Shown here: positions 24,601-35,459 of the stretch, one piece after another
How the letters are laid out: each line of letters starts with the position of its first letter
Numbering within the stretch: the stretch's first letter is position 1
NCBI GenBank assembly: GCA_019925795.1
Contig: CM034315.1
Coordinates: forward strand, 744,001 to 808,000
Length of the DNA: 64,000 nt
Source of the DNA: Dendrobium chrysotoxum
Lineage: Eukaryota; Streptophyta; Magnoliopsida; Asparagales; Orchidaceae
Reading direction: 5' to 3'
The notes under the pieces: generated by a model
What the model saw: only the letters and a program-made list of their open reading frames with translations
Databases searched by the model: none
What the model was told of the DNA's origin: nothing
Made by a program: the position numbers and the translations under genes

Positions 24601-27600
24601 TGGGTGTATTTTAGTGGATGTTTTGGTGCACATTTAATTGAGCAATTGATTACCATTTTCCCCTTCTCCTATATAACGAGCCTGATTTCCTTTGTGAAAA
24701 AGAGAGATTTGTGATGAATTTTTGGAATGTAAAACCTGCGGGTTTTTAGCTTGCAGGCTATCCTCTTCTACCTTCCCTTACTAATTCATCTTGGATTTCT
24801 GTCTTCTTCTTCCCTCCATGATTTTCATTCCACCTATATCCTTCTTCTCGAAACTTTTATAAGTTGTAATGTGTTGTTGTCATGCTTAGTATGAGTTTGA
24901 AGCGGTGTGTTGTTCTCTTCTATCCGTGTTTGTTTTTGTTATATTGAAAGGAAGTTTGTAATTTGCATTCCTAGAACCAAGGTTGTTTTTAGGTCGCATC
25001 AATTTGGTATCAGAGCTTTAGGTTATCGTGTAAGTCTTCTTTTCTCTTTAAAAATAAAAAATAGAAAGTCAAAACAGTAAGCAAACCGAAGCTCCAATTC
25101 AAGAGGAAGATCTGTCATCAGAAAGTATGCATTCGGAACATCAGGGAAGCGCTTTCATTCAACCTGACGAACCAAACCAAGTAATCCATAACTTTTCATC
25201 AACAAATTGGCTGTAGAGTTGCAACATTGTCGTCCAAATATCTTCCAGCATTTTACTAAGGCATTTTCATCAGAAGATGAGATTCTTTCACCAAGGGAGA
25301 ATTGGTGCAGTCAAGGCTAGCTATTATATATTTTTTCCACGTGTGTTTCTAGCTCTTTCTCCTGTGGCTATTCGTTTCCTGCTATTAGCCCTTCGGTTTT
25401 CCCTACTAGCTCGCTATTTTCCTGCTTGATTTCGATTTCCCTGCTAGCTTGGATTCCCTTCTGTCTCGGTTTCCTTGCTGCTGGCTGCTCGTCTTTTGCT
25501 TCTTATTGATTCCTATAAATGATGTTTTGACTTCCCTTCATGGTGGTTGTTTTGGGTGTATTTTAGTGGCACATTTAATTGAGCAATTTATTGTCATTTT
25601 CCCCTTCTTCTCCTATATAATGTGGCTGATTTCCTTTATGAAAGAGAGAGATTTGTAATGAATTTTTGGAATGTGAAACTTGCATGTTTTTAGCTTGCTA
25701 GCTATCCTCTTCTACTTTCTCTCTACTAATTTGTCTTGGACTTCTATCTTCTTCTTCTCTCCACGGTTTTCATTCCACCTATATCCTTCTTCTCGAAACT
25801 ATTGGAAGTTGTAAGTGGTGTTGTCTTATTTATTGAAAGTTTTAAATGGTGTTGTGTCCTGTTTTATTGAAAGTTGAAGTGTTGTTGTGTCCTATTTTAT
25901 TGGAAGTTGTAAGTGTTGTCATGTTCTATTTTATTGTAAGTTGTAAGGTGTTGTTAAGTCATGTTTAATGTGAGTTTGAAGTGGTGTCTTATTCTGTTCT
26001 ACGGGTTTGGTTAAGTTATATTGAAAGGAAGTGATTATTTGCATACCTTTTGTTCTCCTACTAGGCTTAGGAATCCTAGGTTGCATCACCTTCCTTGGAA
26101 GCTTAACACATTTGAGTAATGTTTCCATCGAGGTACAACATGGGTGCTGGCTTTCAGATATGTACAGCTAGAGCTAGACAAGACATAAAGCAAAAGGTAA
26201 AACAAATTGCACTCAACTTTAAACTCAATTTACCCCATGCTACGCACTACTTATGTGTCCAATAATTTAATCACACAATTATATGTCATTTAGACATTAT
26301 TAGTAAAACACGATGCATTTGTAAGGATGAAAATAAATAGCTAGTGAAACATATTAATTCATAAATAGCTCATTTCTGATGTAATAATAATAATACTAAT
26401 AGATGGTTAGGTTCTGTTGGCCGATAAGACAATACCAAAGTGTGCTACAAAAGAATTCTCATTACAGCTAACGTGGCCATGCTTGAAAATGAAAAAAGGG
26501 CACATGGAACAGTTGGTAGATCAACTACAAAGATTGGTCGCTGGAAATGCTGATCAGATCCAGCCCTCCTGGTTTCTGCTATTGTAGCAACTTCTAACAG
26601 CAAAGCTCAAGGACTCGATGCAAAAAAATATCATTCAAAAATGTTGTGAACTGTAAACTACATTTGCATTCTCATTTTCATTGTCAATCTGTTGAAACCA
26701 AAACAATTTAATTGAACCCAAGATGGAAGGTTTTATAAACCAATGAAATGAAATAATTAAACCAAATCCTTAAATTTTCTAGCCGAAGGATATATAATCA
26801 ACACCGAGATAGGATTAAGTAGAAATTTTCAACACAAAATTTGACAAAGAGAAATAATCAACCCAATCTTGTATAAATTAATGGTAGAGTTGACAGAGCC
26901 ATAAACTAGCACTAAATATATAATACTCATTATGAAAATTTGATGCTTGCAAAACAAAGCCACTAATTTTTAATTATGTTGACCCCACGAGACCATGTAA
27001 CTCATGACTGACTTATTATTGATATGATTAACAAATCTTGTGTGTTGTTAACCTGTATCTAATGATTTGTTAAATTTTTATTTCAGAGAGCTCATACTCT
27101 AGAAACCATCAAGATGAATTTTATTTTCAGTAAGCTAACTTGAAGGATTGCTCACCATGGTGGAAGTACTGACTCAATTGATATAGCCACTGATATGGTC
27201 ATTCTATTGTAACAAAATAAATTACAATAAGTTAAAGAATTCCCAAATTCCCTACAGATAAACATGAACAAAATAAAGGAAAATAAAAAATAAATAAACA
27301 CTGGCCCCACAAAACAGATGCATCTCTCAGTTTCATAGCAAAGCCATGAAGGAGGAAACACTCACCCATTCCAAGAGCAGAAAGCTCAACTTCATTGTGC
27401 TGCTGCATATACCTCTACAATAAGAAAGCAACCAAATTAAATAAAATATAAGCATCCATGGCAAAATCACATTTAATAAAAACAAATCTAATTTAAAGAA
27501 CCCTGCGCTGCAACCCTCACGGTCACTAAAACACATACAGATTTAACAGAAGTCATCCGCCCAATACTCTCTTTCGCCAATACACTAAAAAAACAGGAAC

Positions 27601-27861
27601 TCAAAGAATACAATAACAGCCCCTGGCCCTCAATAAAACGGTGAGCCGACTTCCAAGAAACAAGGAATAAAGAAGAAACAGATCAAATGATATATAATTC
27701 GAGAATAATGGCGAGATCGAAGACTGTTGCCGTCGATGCTGTACCTTGGCGAGGTTGACGTAGAAGAAAAGGGGCTTCTTGGTATTGGAGACCTGGATCC
27801 GATTCTTCTTGTGTGAATCGTTGACGCTCAGGTTGTTGACAGCCTCAGTAACTTCCTCCAT
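21625..27861 (-). CDS. Alba-domain DNA/RNA-binding protein, five exons
   Basis: Exons are 27861-27745, 27414-27366, 22035-21973, 21866-21802 and 21720-21625. All junctions are GT-AG, the phases agree, and together they encode 129 residues. The product starts MEEVTEAVNNL, then has the Alba core: KKNRIQVSNTKKPLFFYVNL, RYMQQHNEVELSALGM, AIATVVTIAEILKNNGLAI, and MTSTVDIKDESRGRPI. It ends in an acidic tail (EERDDAEGDEQS). Length and layout match the short plant Alba subfamily. Alba proteins bind nucleic acids as dimers; plant members bind RNA and R-loops in nucleus and cytoplasm. Intron 2 (22036-27365, 5330 bp) is unusually long and carries an LTR element. The ATG at 27861 is preceded by a telobox. 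I am confident in the whole model, since four of five exons are too short to stand out alone. Confidence 0.93.
24314..25001 (+). repeat. 5' LTR of the intronic element
   Basis: 688 bases. It shares long blocks with 25316-26088, for example CTCTTTCTCCTGTGGCT, GATTCCTATAAATGATG and CCACCTATATCCTTCTTCTC. It contains two related TATA-type strings (CTATAAATGATG at about 24560 and CTATATAACG at about 24669). The left half consists of repeated pyrimidine-rich TTTCCTGCTG-like words. Confidence 0.88.
25005..25016 (+). promoter_or_regulatory. Primer-binding site, initiator-Met tRNA type
   Basis: TGGTATCAGAGC lies three bases after the end of the 5' LTR. This is the usual plant LTR-element sequence complementary to the 3' end of initiator methionine tRNA. 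Confidence 0.88.
25316..26088 (+). repeat. 3' LTR of the intronic element
   Basis: Matches the 5' LTR along its length but is about 85 bases longer because of a private tandem expansion at 25801-25965. Its first bases are altered (GCTAGCTATT where the 5' LTR has TGATGCTATT), so the left edge is good to a few bases. A purine-rich CCAAGGGAGAA at 25291 is the likely polypurine tract. Confidence 0.82.
25801..25965 (+). repeat. About 33-bp minisatellite, five copies
   Basis: Units of the form ATTGGAAGTTGTAAGTG followed by a TGTTGTGTCCTATTTT-like tail start near 25801, 25832, 25865, 25899 and 25933. The 5' LTR has one such unit at the same place, so the array grew in this LTR only. Confidence 0.85.
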
Positions 27862-27909
27862 CTTCCAAAGGGCGATCGATGTGCGAACAATGAGCCTACG
27901 CAGAAAACC

Positions 27910-27918
27910 TAACCCTAA
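27910..27918 (+). promoter_or_regulatory. Telobox upstream of the Alba gene
   Basis: TAACCCTAA, 49 bases upstream of the Alba start codon. Telo-boxes are common in promoters and leaders of plant translation and RNA-binding genes; a role here is inference. Confidence 0.45.
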
Positions 27919-28290
27919 CTCCGCACGATAAGATCAGAAAACGGGTGGATGGTTTACTTCGCGAAGTTTAACTATATACTAACCGTTTCCACACGGCCCG
28001 GCCGAAAAAACGGTGAGACGCTTTCTCCCTTATCAGGTGCTCATTCGGGTTCGTGTGTCGCTTCAGTTCATGCCCACTCATTTAGCAAAAATGGGTGGAA
28101 CCGTAGTGACAAATGTTTTGACGTATTTATTGGACTTCAAAATTTTAAATTTTTTAATTAATTTTAATTTTAAAGTTATAATTTATTTTAATTCCAAATT
28201 TTAATAAATTGAATATTTTATAAAAAAATTAAATTTTATGTATGCATGAGATTTTCAAATTATATAATAAATTAAATTAAATACTAGATC

Positions 28291-29390
28291 TGATACGTCA
28301 TCGAAAAATTATCTTGATCGGGCACGAATCTCGAGGAAAAACTCAAGTTGGAAACTTCAAAAATTAATTCAGAGACCATTTAAACTCCGATTTCAGCAAG
28401 CTTATAGTCGAACTGAGCGTCTCGGAAATACGAATCCAACAACACCAAATTCGACTCAATCCGAGCCCAAATGAGCCCAAATCAAGTACCCGAAGTGCTG
28501 TTGGAAGCATCGAACAGCAATTTGAGTTACCAAACGGTCTCTGATTTTGACAAGCTTATAGTCGAATCGAGCGGCTCAACGAGACGAATCCAACGAGCCC
28601 AAGATCGCAGAATTCTGATATCATCAAGACCTTCAAATGCTTGATAAACGGTTCACGATCAAGGAATTTAATATCGGCCGTTCATCCGGATCACTCCTTA
28701 TTTGCCCTTGATCCCTCACATATTTACGGGCTATGCCACTCCAGAAAAACTATAAATAGCCCCTCATTTCTCTTAAGAGGGGACCCAAGCCATGAAGAGA
28801 AGAAAAGAAGAAGAAGAGAAGAAAAGAAGAAGAAGAGAAGAGAAGCCTAGGAGGGAATAGCTCCTCCTCGACCACCGCCGGAACACCGCCGGAACTCCGC
28901 CGGAACACCGCCGGATCACCACCGAAGCACCACCAGGGGCCCGAGGGACGCCAAAGCTCTGCCCAACACAGGAGCAACGTCGGAATTCTGCCCGACGCCG
29001 GAATTCTACCCGACTCCCGAGTGACGCCGGACTTCTCTCCAAGTGACGCCGGAATCCTACCCGACGCCCGAGTGACGCCGGACTTCTCTCCAAGTGACGC
29101 CGGAATTCTGCTCGACACCCCGAGTGACGTCGGAACTCTGCCTGTCCTTGTAACTGATACTCGTTGTAATCTGATCGTTCTGAATTTAAAGGACGAATCA
29201 GCCTTGTATTTCAAACAACACTAGTGGAACTCTTTCAACTGGGCACAGCCCCGTGGTTTTTTCCCTTTCCAGGGTTTTCCACGTAAAAATCCTGGTGTTA
29301 CTATTTCGATTCTGTTTGTGTGCTGGATATACGTACAACGCTGAGACGGAAATTTAAATTCTATTGCCGCGTATATTTAAGTCCGCAACA
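28291..29390 (+). mobile_element. Solo LTR, 1100 bp, with AGATC target duplication
   Basis: Starts TGATACGTCATC, ends GTCCGCAACA, and is flanked by AGATC at 28286-28290 and 29391-29395. Its first 500 bases match the LTRs at 34593 and 40521. It contains a TATA box (28751-28758) and then GA-rich and GCCGGA-rich tandem words (28796-29130). A single LTR with intact target duplication indicates LTR-LTR recombination after insertion. The proline/arginine-rich reading frames inside it are by-products of the GC-rich repeats. Confidence 0.9.
28751..28758 (+). promoter_or_regulatory. LTR TATA box
   Basis: TATAAATA, at the same position relative to the LTR start as in the sister LTRs (35051 and 40981). 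Confidence 0.7.
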
Positions 29391-29395
29391 AGATC

Positions 29396-30590
29396 GATAT
29401 TAAGCCTTTGCTAATTTATCATAACGAGAGAATTTCATTAGTTAACAACTTTAATTTAACATAAATATATTTACAAATTATAACATTTTGAGGCATAGTT
29501 GAAATAATATCAAACAAATATATTGAATGATATTTATAAAAGCCCTTCAATTGAAGTATAAAGCCCACAAGCATTGCTCTGATTGAGAAATGAGAATAGA
29601 TAGTCAGATGTGCCTTCGAATCCATTTTGATTGAGGATGAAAGTTGGTTCATCCTTTCGCTCAAATTTGTTCGCTCAATTTTTTTTGACAAATTCGAATT
29701 ATAATCTTTTCTTAATTAAACATCGTTTTTAATGCTTGTTAAAAAAAAAAAAAATCAAATTTTGACTTTTAATAGTCATAAGAAAGTATTTAATATTCTT
29801 TATTGTCCGAAGTTGATAAAATTAAACTTTTACTTTACCCATCTATATTTTATTTTTCATCATAAAAAATAATATACCATATTAAAAATTTTTTTAAGTA
29901 CAAATATTATAAAAATATATATTCTAACATGAAATAAATTATCTAAGGCTTTGTTTGAAATGATTTTCTTATTGCTTCTTAAAATAATTATTTAATACAA
30001 AAATTTTAAGATTTTTTACTAAACAGCTGGGTTCAAGAAGAAATAAAAAAGTCATCCCAGCCTAAATCATCATTCCATAAGTGCTTTAACAAAGCAAAAC
30101 ATGTTCAAGAACAAAGACTTATATGAAGATATATAAGTGTGGTACTTATGCATGAATGACATCGAATCAAGTGAGAACACTAATGGCATTAAAGCGCCAT
30201 GAGAAGACAACGATACGAATCATACAGAATTAAACTGCAGCAGGAGTAATAAACAATTCTGATGGCCAATATTGTACAATGGAACTATGGAAGTAAGCCA
30301 TCAGAGAGGTAGCAGCAACGGCAAAAACAATTAAACTCGACTCGACTAAATTTCACCAAATTCTCATCCAGATGTAAATTCTGCAACTGAAACTCCGAAG
30401 ACAGCTATACCAAAAGGCCAACAATGTTCATCTACATTTCAAACCCTCAATACTTACCCCCTTTCCAAAAAAATTTCATAATAAAAAAGCGGCATTACAG
30501 CAAAAAAAGGACAATTTGATGATGATACATGCCTACCTCCCTTCTGACAAAATATTGCTCTTTCTAACAAAAAGTCAAAAACTACTCAAC
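29396..30590 (+). other. Intergenic and helicase 3' UTR
   Basis: AT-rich with no gene. The segment from about 30240 to 30590 is likely the 3' UTR of the helicase gene. A short GGCTTTGTTTGAAATGATTT string at about 29947 resembles ends of hAT-type MITEs but has no partner I can define. Confidence 0.45.
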
Positions 30591-33500
30591 CTAATCCCAT
30601 CCAGTAGCAACAATTTGATCATATCCAACATTATAGCTACCTGTATCATAAGCATTGGCATCGCCTGCTCCGATAGAATAATCAGCACCAGCACTGCAAC
30701 TATCATCACCAACTTCATATGAGCAGCCACTCTTTATGTCTCCATTGTTGAGAAAACCAGCATCTCCATGTGAAGGAGCACAACTACTCTCACCATAAGA
30801 CTCAGATTTATAATTTCCAATCCTCAACTGCAAATCTTCTTTCCTAAAATCTCGCCCCCCAAATCTGCTTCCACCATGGTGGCGGCTCCTTTCTCCCACA
30901 TAGGAGGATCCATCAGCATATTGACAAAGCCAATTAGGAACCTCTTGGCATGATTCTTGCATCAACTCTACCAAAGCCTTAGCCAATGGCTGGTTAGCAT
31001 CATTAAAGAAAGCGGTTGCTAAGCCGCTCTTTCCAGCACGGCCTGTTCGGCCTATGCGATGAACGTAACCATCAATATCTCTTGGCAAATCAAAGTTGAT
31101 GACATGTGCAACATGCGGAATGTCGAGACCACGTGCAGCAACATCAGTCGCAACCATTATCGGAGTTGCACCACTTTTAAATGATTTTAATGCATGCTCG
31201 CGCTCCTTCAAAGAGCAAGAAGATAAGAGTAAATAGATATGCATTTATAAAGTAGCCATGTAATGATGATCATAAACTTCAGTTTTTTTTTTTTTTTTTT
31301 TTCTTTCTCCTTATGGATGGATAACTGGCACATAAGTTTTTAACTTTTTATAAGTCATAGGCTTACATTAGAGGAAGGAAATGTATACAAGAAGATAAAG
31401 ATAAGACTTCAGCATTCTTAAAAGAAAACAACCAATTAAGTTGATCACCAAATGTAAGTACTGTTTCGGGTTTCAACTAATCAAAATTTATGTTGGTACA
31501 TACAAACTAAACAAAATAACACAATTAAACATACTAGTTGATTTCGGTCACCATGAATTGCACTAGCTGGGAATCCTTTAATGCATAACCAGTTTTGTAA
31601 AGAATCTGCTGCTCTTTTGGTTTCAACAAAAATTAATGTCAATGGTAGCTGCAAGAAAAGCTTACTAGTTAACAGAATAATCTTTGGTGCAAAGGATGTG
31701 ATAAAATTTTAGGCAAGAATACCTTTGCATGAGAACCGTTCACTTTGTCTGATTGAAGAAGAACCTTTAAGTAGTTTCTCTTATTCATGTCCAACACAAA
31801 TTCAACTCTCTGTTTAATTAGCTCTGTGCTGGATCCAACCCTCCCAACGGTCAAGAAAATGTAATTTTTAAGGAAGTCTGATGCCAAACGCTGTACAAGT
31901 GAGAAGAAATGATGAAAAGATAAATATGCATAATGACACAAAGATTCACATGGAGTTTGAAAGATCAATAAACTGAGGTTCAAACATAATCCAAGATATT
32001 TATAATTCCTTGCAAACAAAAAGTGATTAAGAACTTGATTGGTGGAAACATAAGGTGATCATTATCTTTCTTCTGCAAAGCAGCCAAATCTAAAATAGCA
32101 TACAATTTTGCAAAGAAAGTTAACAAGTATGAGACAAGAAACCTGTATTCCGTGGGGAAACGTTGCACTGAAAAGCATTGTTTGCCTAGTGCCAGGAGGT
32201 GGCATGTCCATTTGCTCAACTATCTTTCTTATCTGAGGTTCGAATCCCATATCTAACATCCGATCAGCCTCATCTAGTACCAAATAATTGACCTTTTGAA
32301 GTGAGATCCTAGCTCTTTCAATTAAGTCCATCAAGCGCCCTGGTGTGGCAACCAAGATATCTACGCCTTTCTCCAAATTACGAAGCTGTCAAAGTACAAA
32401 TCTAGCCCAAGTGTGAAACAATATATGATATAACGCAGCCAATAATTCCAAAATATACAAGAATGCACGTATAGAGAATTCAATAAAGTCAAGCATAAAG
32501 TAAACATAATTAAATAGATGCAAGCATAAGAGATAATTAGTCACGAAGATCAATGCATTATTCTAGAAGAACAAATGAAACAACAAAGCCTCAATACAAA
32601 ACAACAAATGAGATACTTCTGAGGGTGTAATACTATAAAGCAAATACGTCGAACATAGAAATACATCATTATCACTAGCAAGGTGAAAACCAGTTTAGAA
32701 TTCGCATAGCAACCCCATTCAAAAATGAAGATAATGCATGCTGCCTCCTGGCATAAGCAACCACATCCAAACAAACGTCACAGCACCAGAAGGGAAGCGC
32801 AATTTGAATGAATCCAAAACAAAAAACAAAATAAAAAAGGTATTTTAACATTATTATAAAAGAACCGGCGTATTTTGCATCATGTTCAATCAGTAAGTTC
32901 GGAAAGTATAAATTTTGTCTGCATTTTCAATACCACTATCATTAAGCGAATAGTTTAAAAGACACGGGAAATAGAAGTGTCCCACAAAGAAGCACAACGT
33001 TTTTTCTTATGCCGCATGACCATTAATAAACATTTTTGTGCAAAATTTCAAACAAGCAGCCACGCGCGCAATTAGTTTTATTCTTACAGCCTTCTATCCT
33101 TTAAATTTCATCTAGAATTTTTTTTTTTGGGAAATTCATCTAGAATTTAGACAATCCTTAAAATCACACATTAAAGCAGTTAAAACTCACAGTGCATAAA
33201 CGCAAAATTGCAAAAGATATTTAAAAAAAAACCTGGAGGAAAGCCGGAGCTCCCCCGTATACCACACCAACTCTAACGCCCGTTTGATAAGAAAACTTCT
33301 TTGCCTCGTCATGAATCTGAAATCACGGCAGCATTGACAGCAATAAAGATAAATAAAAAATATTTATCAAACGTAAAACCAACTAATAACAGATTATTTA
33401 GACCTGGCAAGATAGTTCTCTGGTAGGAGAAAGAATAAGCGCCTGGGGGCATGCCAGCCGACCCCCCTGGTTGCGCCCATTCTTAAGGGGAGGCGAACTT

Positions 33501-34042
33501 CTCATTATCTCGCTTATGATTGGAAAGCAGAATGCAGCGGTCTTTCCTGAGCCCGTCTGAGCGCAGGCCATAAGATCTCTTCCAGCAAGAGAAATGGGGA
33601 TGGCATAACGCTGCACCGGCGTGGGTTTCACGTACCGGCACCGCTGTATATTTCGGTTAAGAACCTCACCGAGGTCAATCTCGGCGAATGTGCTCGCGGG
33701 AGGCGGCACATCAGACCCACTCGTCTCAACCGGAATGTCCTCATAAGCGCTAAAGTCGATGACGTTTCCAGCTCCATCGCCAGCATCAGAGATCCGGAGA
33801 TTTCCCATCTCATCGCAGGCGATGCCAAGTGGATTTGGCTCTCGAGAAACCCGACGCTTCCCACGTCCGTGCCGTGGAGCACGATGGCCCATATCCCTTG
33901 CTCCAAAATAAGCTTCACCCGATTCCGCAGCAGAAACCAGCGAACGCTCGTGCCGTAAATGTGGGGGAATGTAGAAAATTCTCCGTGAGCGAAAGCAGTC
34001 ATTGGATGCTCCAGCTTCGCCCCAAGCGCCATAGCCGGACAT
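30591..34042 (-). CDS. DEAD-box ATP-dependent RNA helicase, DDX3/Ded1 type, six exons
   Basis: Exons are 34042-33404, 33316-33233, 32385-32143, 31890-31723, 31648-31535 and 31205-30591. All introns are GT-AG and phase 0, giving 620 residues. Motifs run in order: Q motif (CRYVKPTPVQRYAIP), I (AQTGSGKT), Ia (PTRELSCQ), TPGRL, II (VLDEADRML), III (SAT), IV (LIFVETK), V (ARGLDIP) and VI (HRIGRTGRAG). The N-terminal RRIFYIPPHLR and the Gly/Asp/Ser-rich C-tail ending GWD match plant Ded1/DDX3-type helicases (RH11/RH37/RH52 group). These ATP-driven RNA remodelling proteins act in translation initiation and stress granules. Length fits the group. A CCCTTCTAG acceptor about 21 bases before the ATG suggests a leader intron. 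Confidence 0.95.
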
Positions 34043-34215
34043 TTTGTCGCAGGTGTCGGAATCTAGAAGGGGAAATGAAAGTTAAAACCTAACTGAAATC
34101 GATCTCTCAATAAACGTTATTCCCATAACGCAAACCTTGATGTGCCGTCGCCTAATGGTTACCAAGATGATACCGTCCTGAACGAAAATCCGAAGAAAAG
34201 AAAAGCCGACCTCAG

Positions 34216-34224
34216 AAACCCTAA
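34216..34224 (+). promoter_or_regulatory. Telobox in the helicase leader region
   Basis: A perfect AAACCCTAA 174 bases upstream of the helicase ATG. On the gene strand it reads TTAGGGTTT and is followed by CTGAG|GTCGGC, a possible leader-exon donor. Confidence 0.5.
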
Positions 34225-35050
34225 AAGGATCATCAAAAAGAAGAAAGAAAAAGTAGCGAATCGATTAGGGGGAAAAAAGTGATGATGAGAGTGAGCTTTA
34301 AGAGGACCATCGGTAACTCAAGCGACTGACCCCTCGGAACAAAGGAAGGAAGCAGCGGGACTAATGTTTTTCCTGAACATTTGAGGCATATTAAATAAAT
34401 AATTAATAAATGGCGGCGTAATTCGAAAAATAGAGAGCCTTCACCTTCACGTTTATCCCGTGCGTGCGACAACGTAATGCGACACGTGCGGCTTCAGATC
34501 CTCGCGCCATTATAACGCAACTCAGAACAAGTCCGTTGAGGGAGACTCGGAGAAAAATATGAGATTCAGCTATAGCTTCTAATGATGAAGGTTAATATAT
34601 CATTAAAAAATTATCATAACGGGGCACGAATCTCGGTGCAAATCAAGTAGGAAATTTCTAAAATTAAATTTGGAGACTATCTGAACTCTGATTTCAACAA
34701 ACTTACAGTCGAACTGAACGTCTCGAAAATATGAACCCAACGACACCAAATTCGACTCAATCCGAGCTCAAATGAGTCCAAATCAAATAACCGAAGCACA
34801 TTTGAAAGGTTCAATCCACAATTTGGATTACCAAACGATTTTCAAACATGACATGCTCATAGTCAAATTGAGCGGCTCGACGAGACGAATCCAACAAGCC
34901 CAAGTTCACTAAATTATGATATCACTAAGACATTCAAATGTCCAACAAACGGTCCATGATCAAGTGATTCAACATCGGCCATCCATTCAAACCACTCCCT
35001 AATTCCTCTTGATCTTCCTCCTATTTACAGGTCATGCCACACTAAAAATC

Positions 35051-35058
35051 TATAAATA
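35051..35058 (+). promoter_or_regulatory. TATA box of the 5' LTR
   Basis: TATAAATA with the same context (TATAAATAGAC) as in the 3' LTR at 40981. Confidence 0.65.
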
Positions 35059-35459
35059 GACTCATCCTTCCTCATAGGGGGAGAGGGAAGTCAAAGAAAG
35101 AAAAGAGAGAGATCAAAAATCGCTCTTGCCTTATTGCTCCACCTCGACCATTGCCGGAGTTCAGCCGGGCCACCACTTGAGGCTCGGACTTCTGCTGGAC
35201 CATCACCTGAGGCCCAGACTTCTGCTAGACTACGACCTGAGGCCCGGAGCTCTATCAAACCACGACCTGAGGCCCTGAGTTTCGCCAGACCACCACCTGA
35301 CGCTGGAGTTCCGCCGGACCATCACCTGACGCCCGGAGTTCCGCCGGACCACCGAATAACACTCGGACTTCCGTCGGACCACCGCCTTACGACTACGGTC
35401 TTTCTAACCCCTGTCTCCTATCGACTACAGTCCTTCCGACCTCCGTTGCCTGACCAACT

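Larger units (their letters stand above)
24314..26088 (+). mobile_element. Compact non-coding LTR retrotransposon in Alba intron 2
   Basis: Two diverged direct repeats (24314-25001 and about 25316-26088) flank about 314 bases that have no coding capacity. The element starts TGATGC and ends GCATCA. It is bounded by a perfect 5-bp target duplication, CCTTC, at 24309-24313 and 26089-26093. A primer-binding site follows the first LTR. Its size class lies between TRIMs and small deletion derivatives of larger elements. It runs opposite to the host gene, and its LTRs differ at many sites, so the insertion is old. Confidence 0.88.

Noticed and set aside
29941..30060. Possible hAT-type MITE end (GGCTTTGTTTGAAATG)
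   Set aside because: No convincing inverted partner or 8-bp target duplication could be found.
32237..32248. GGTTCGAATCCC, a perfect match to a tRNA gene B box
   Set aside because: It lies inside helicase exon 3, where the other strand encodes GFEPQ, and there is no A box or cloverleaf around it.
34216..34224. Telomere-like AAACCCTAA as a possible interstitial telomere
   Set aside because: Only one unit is present, in a gene leader; it is a telobox, not a telomeric array.
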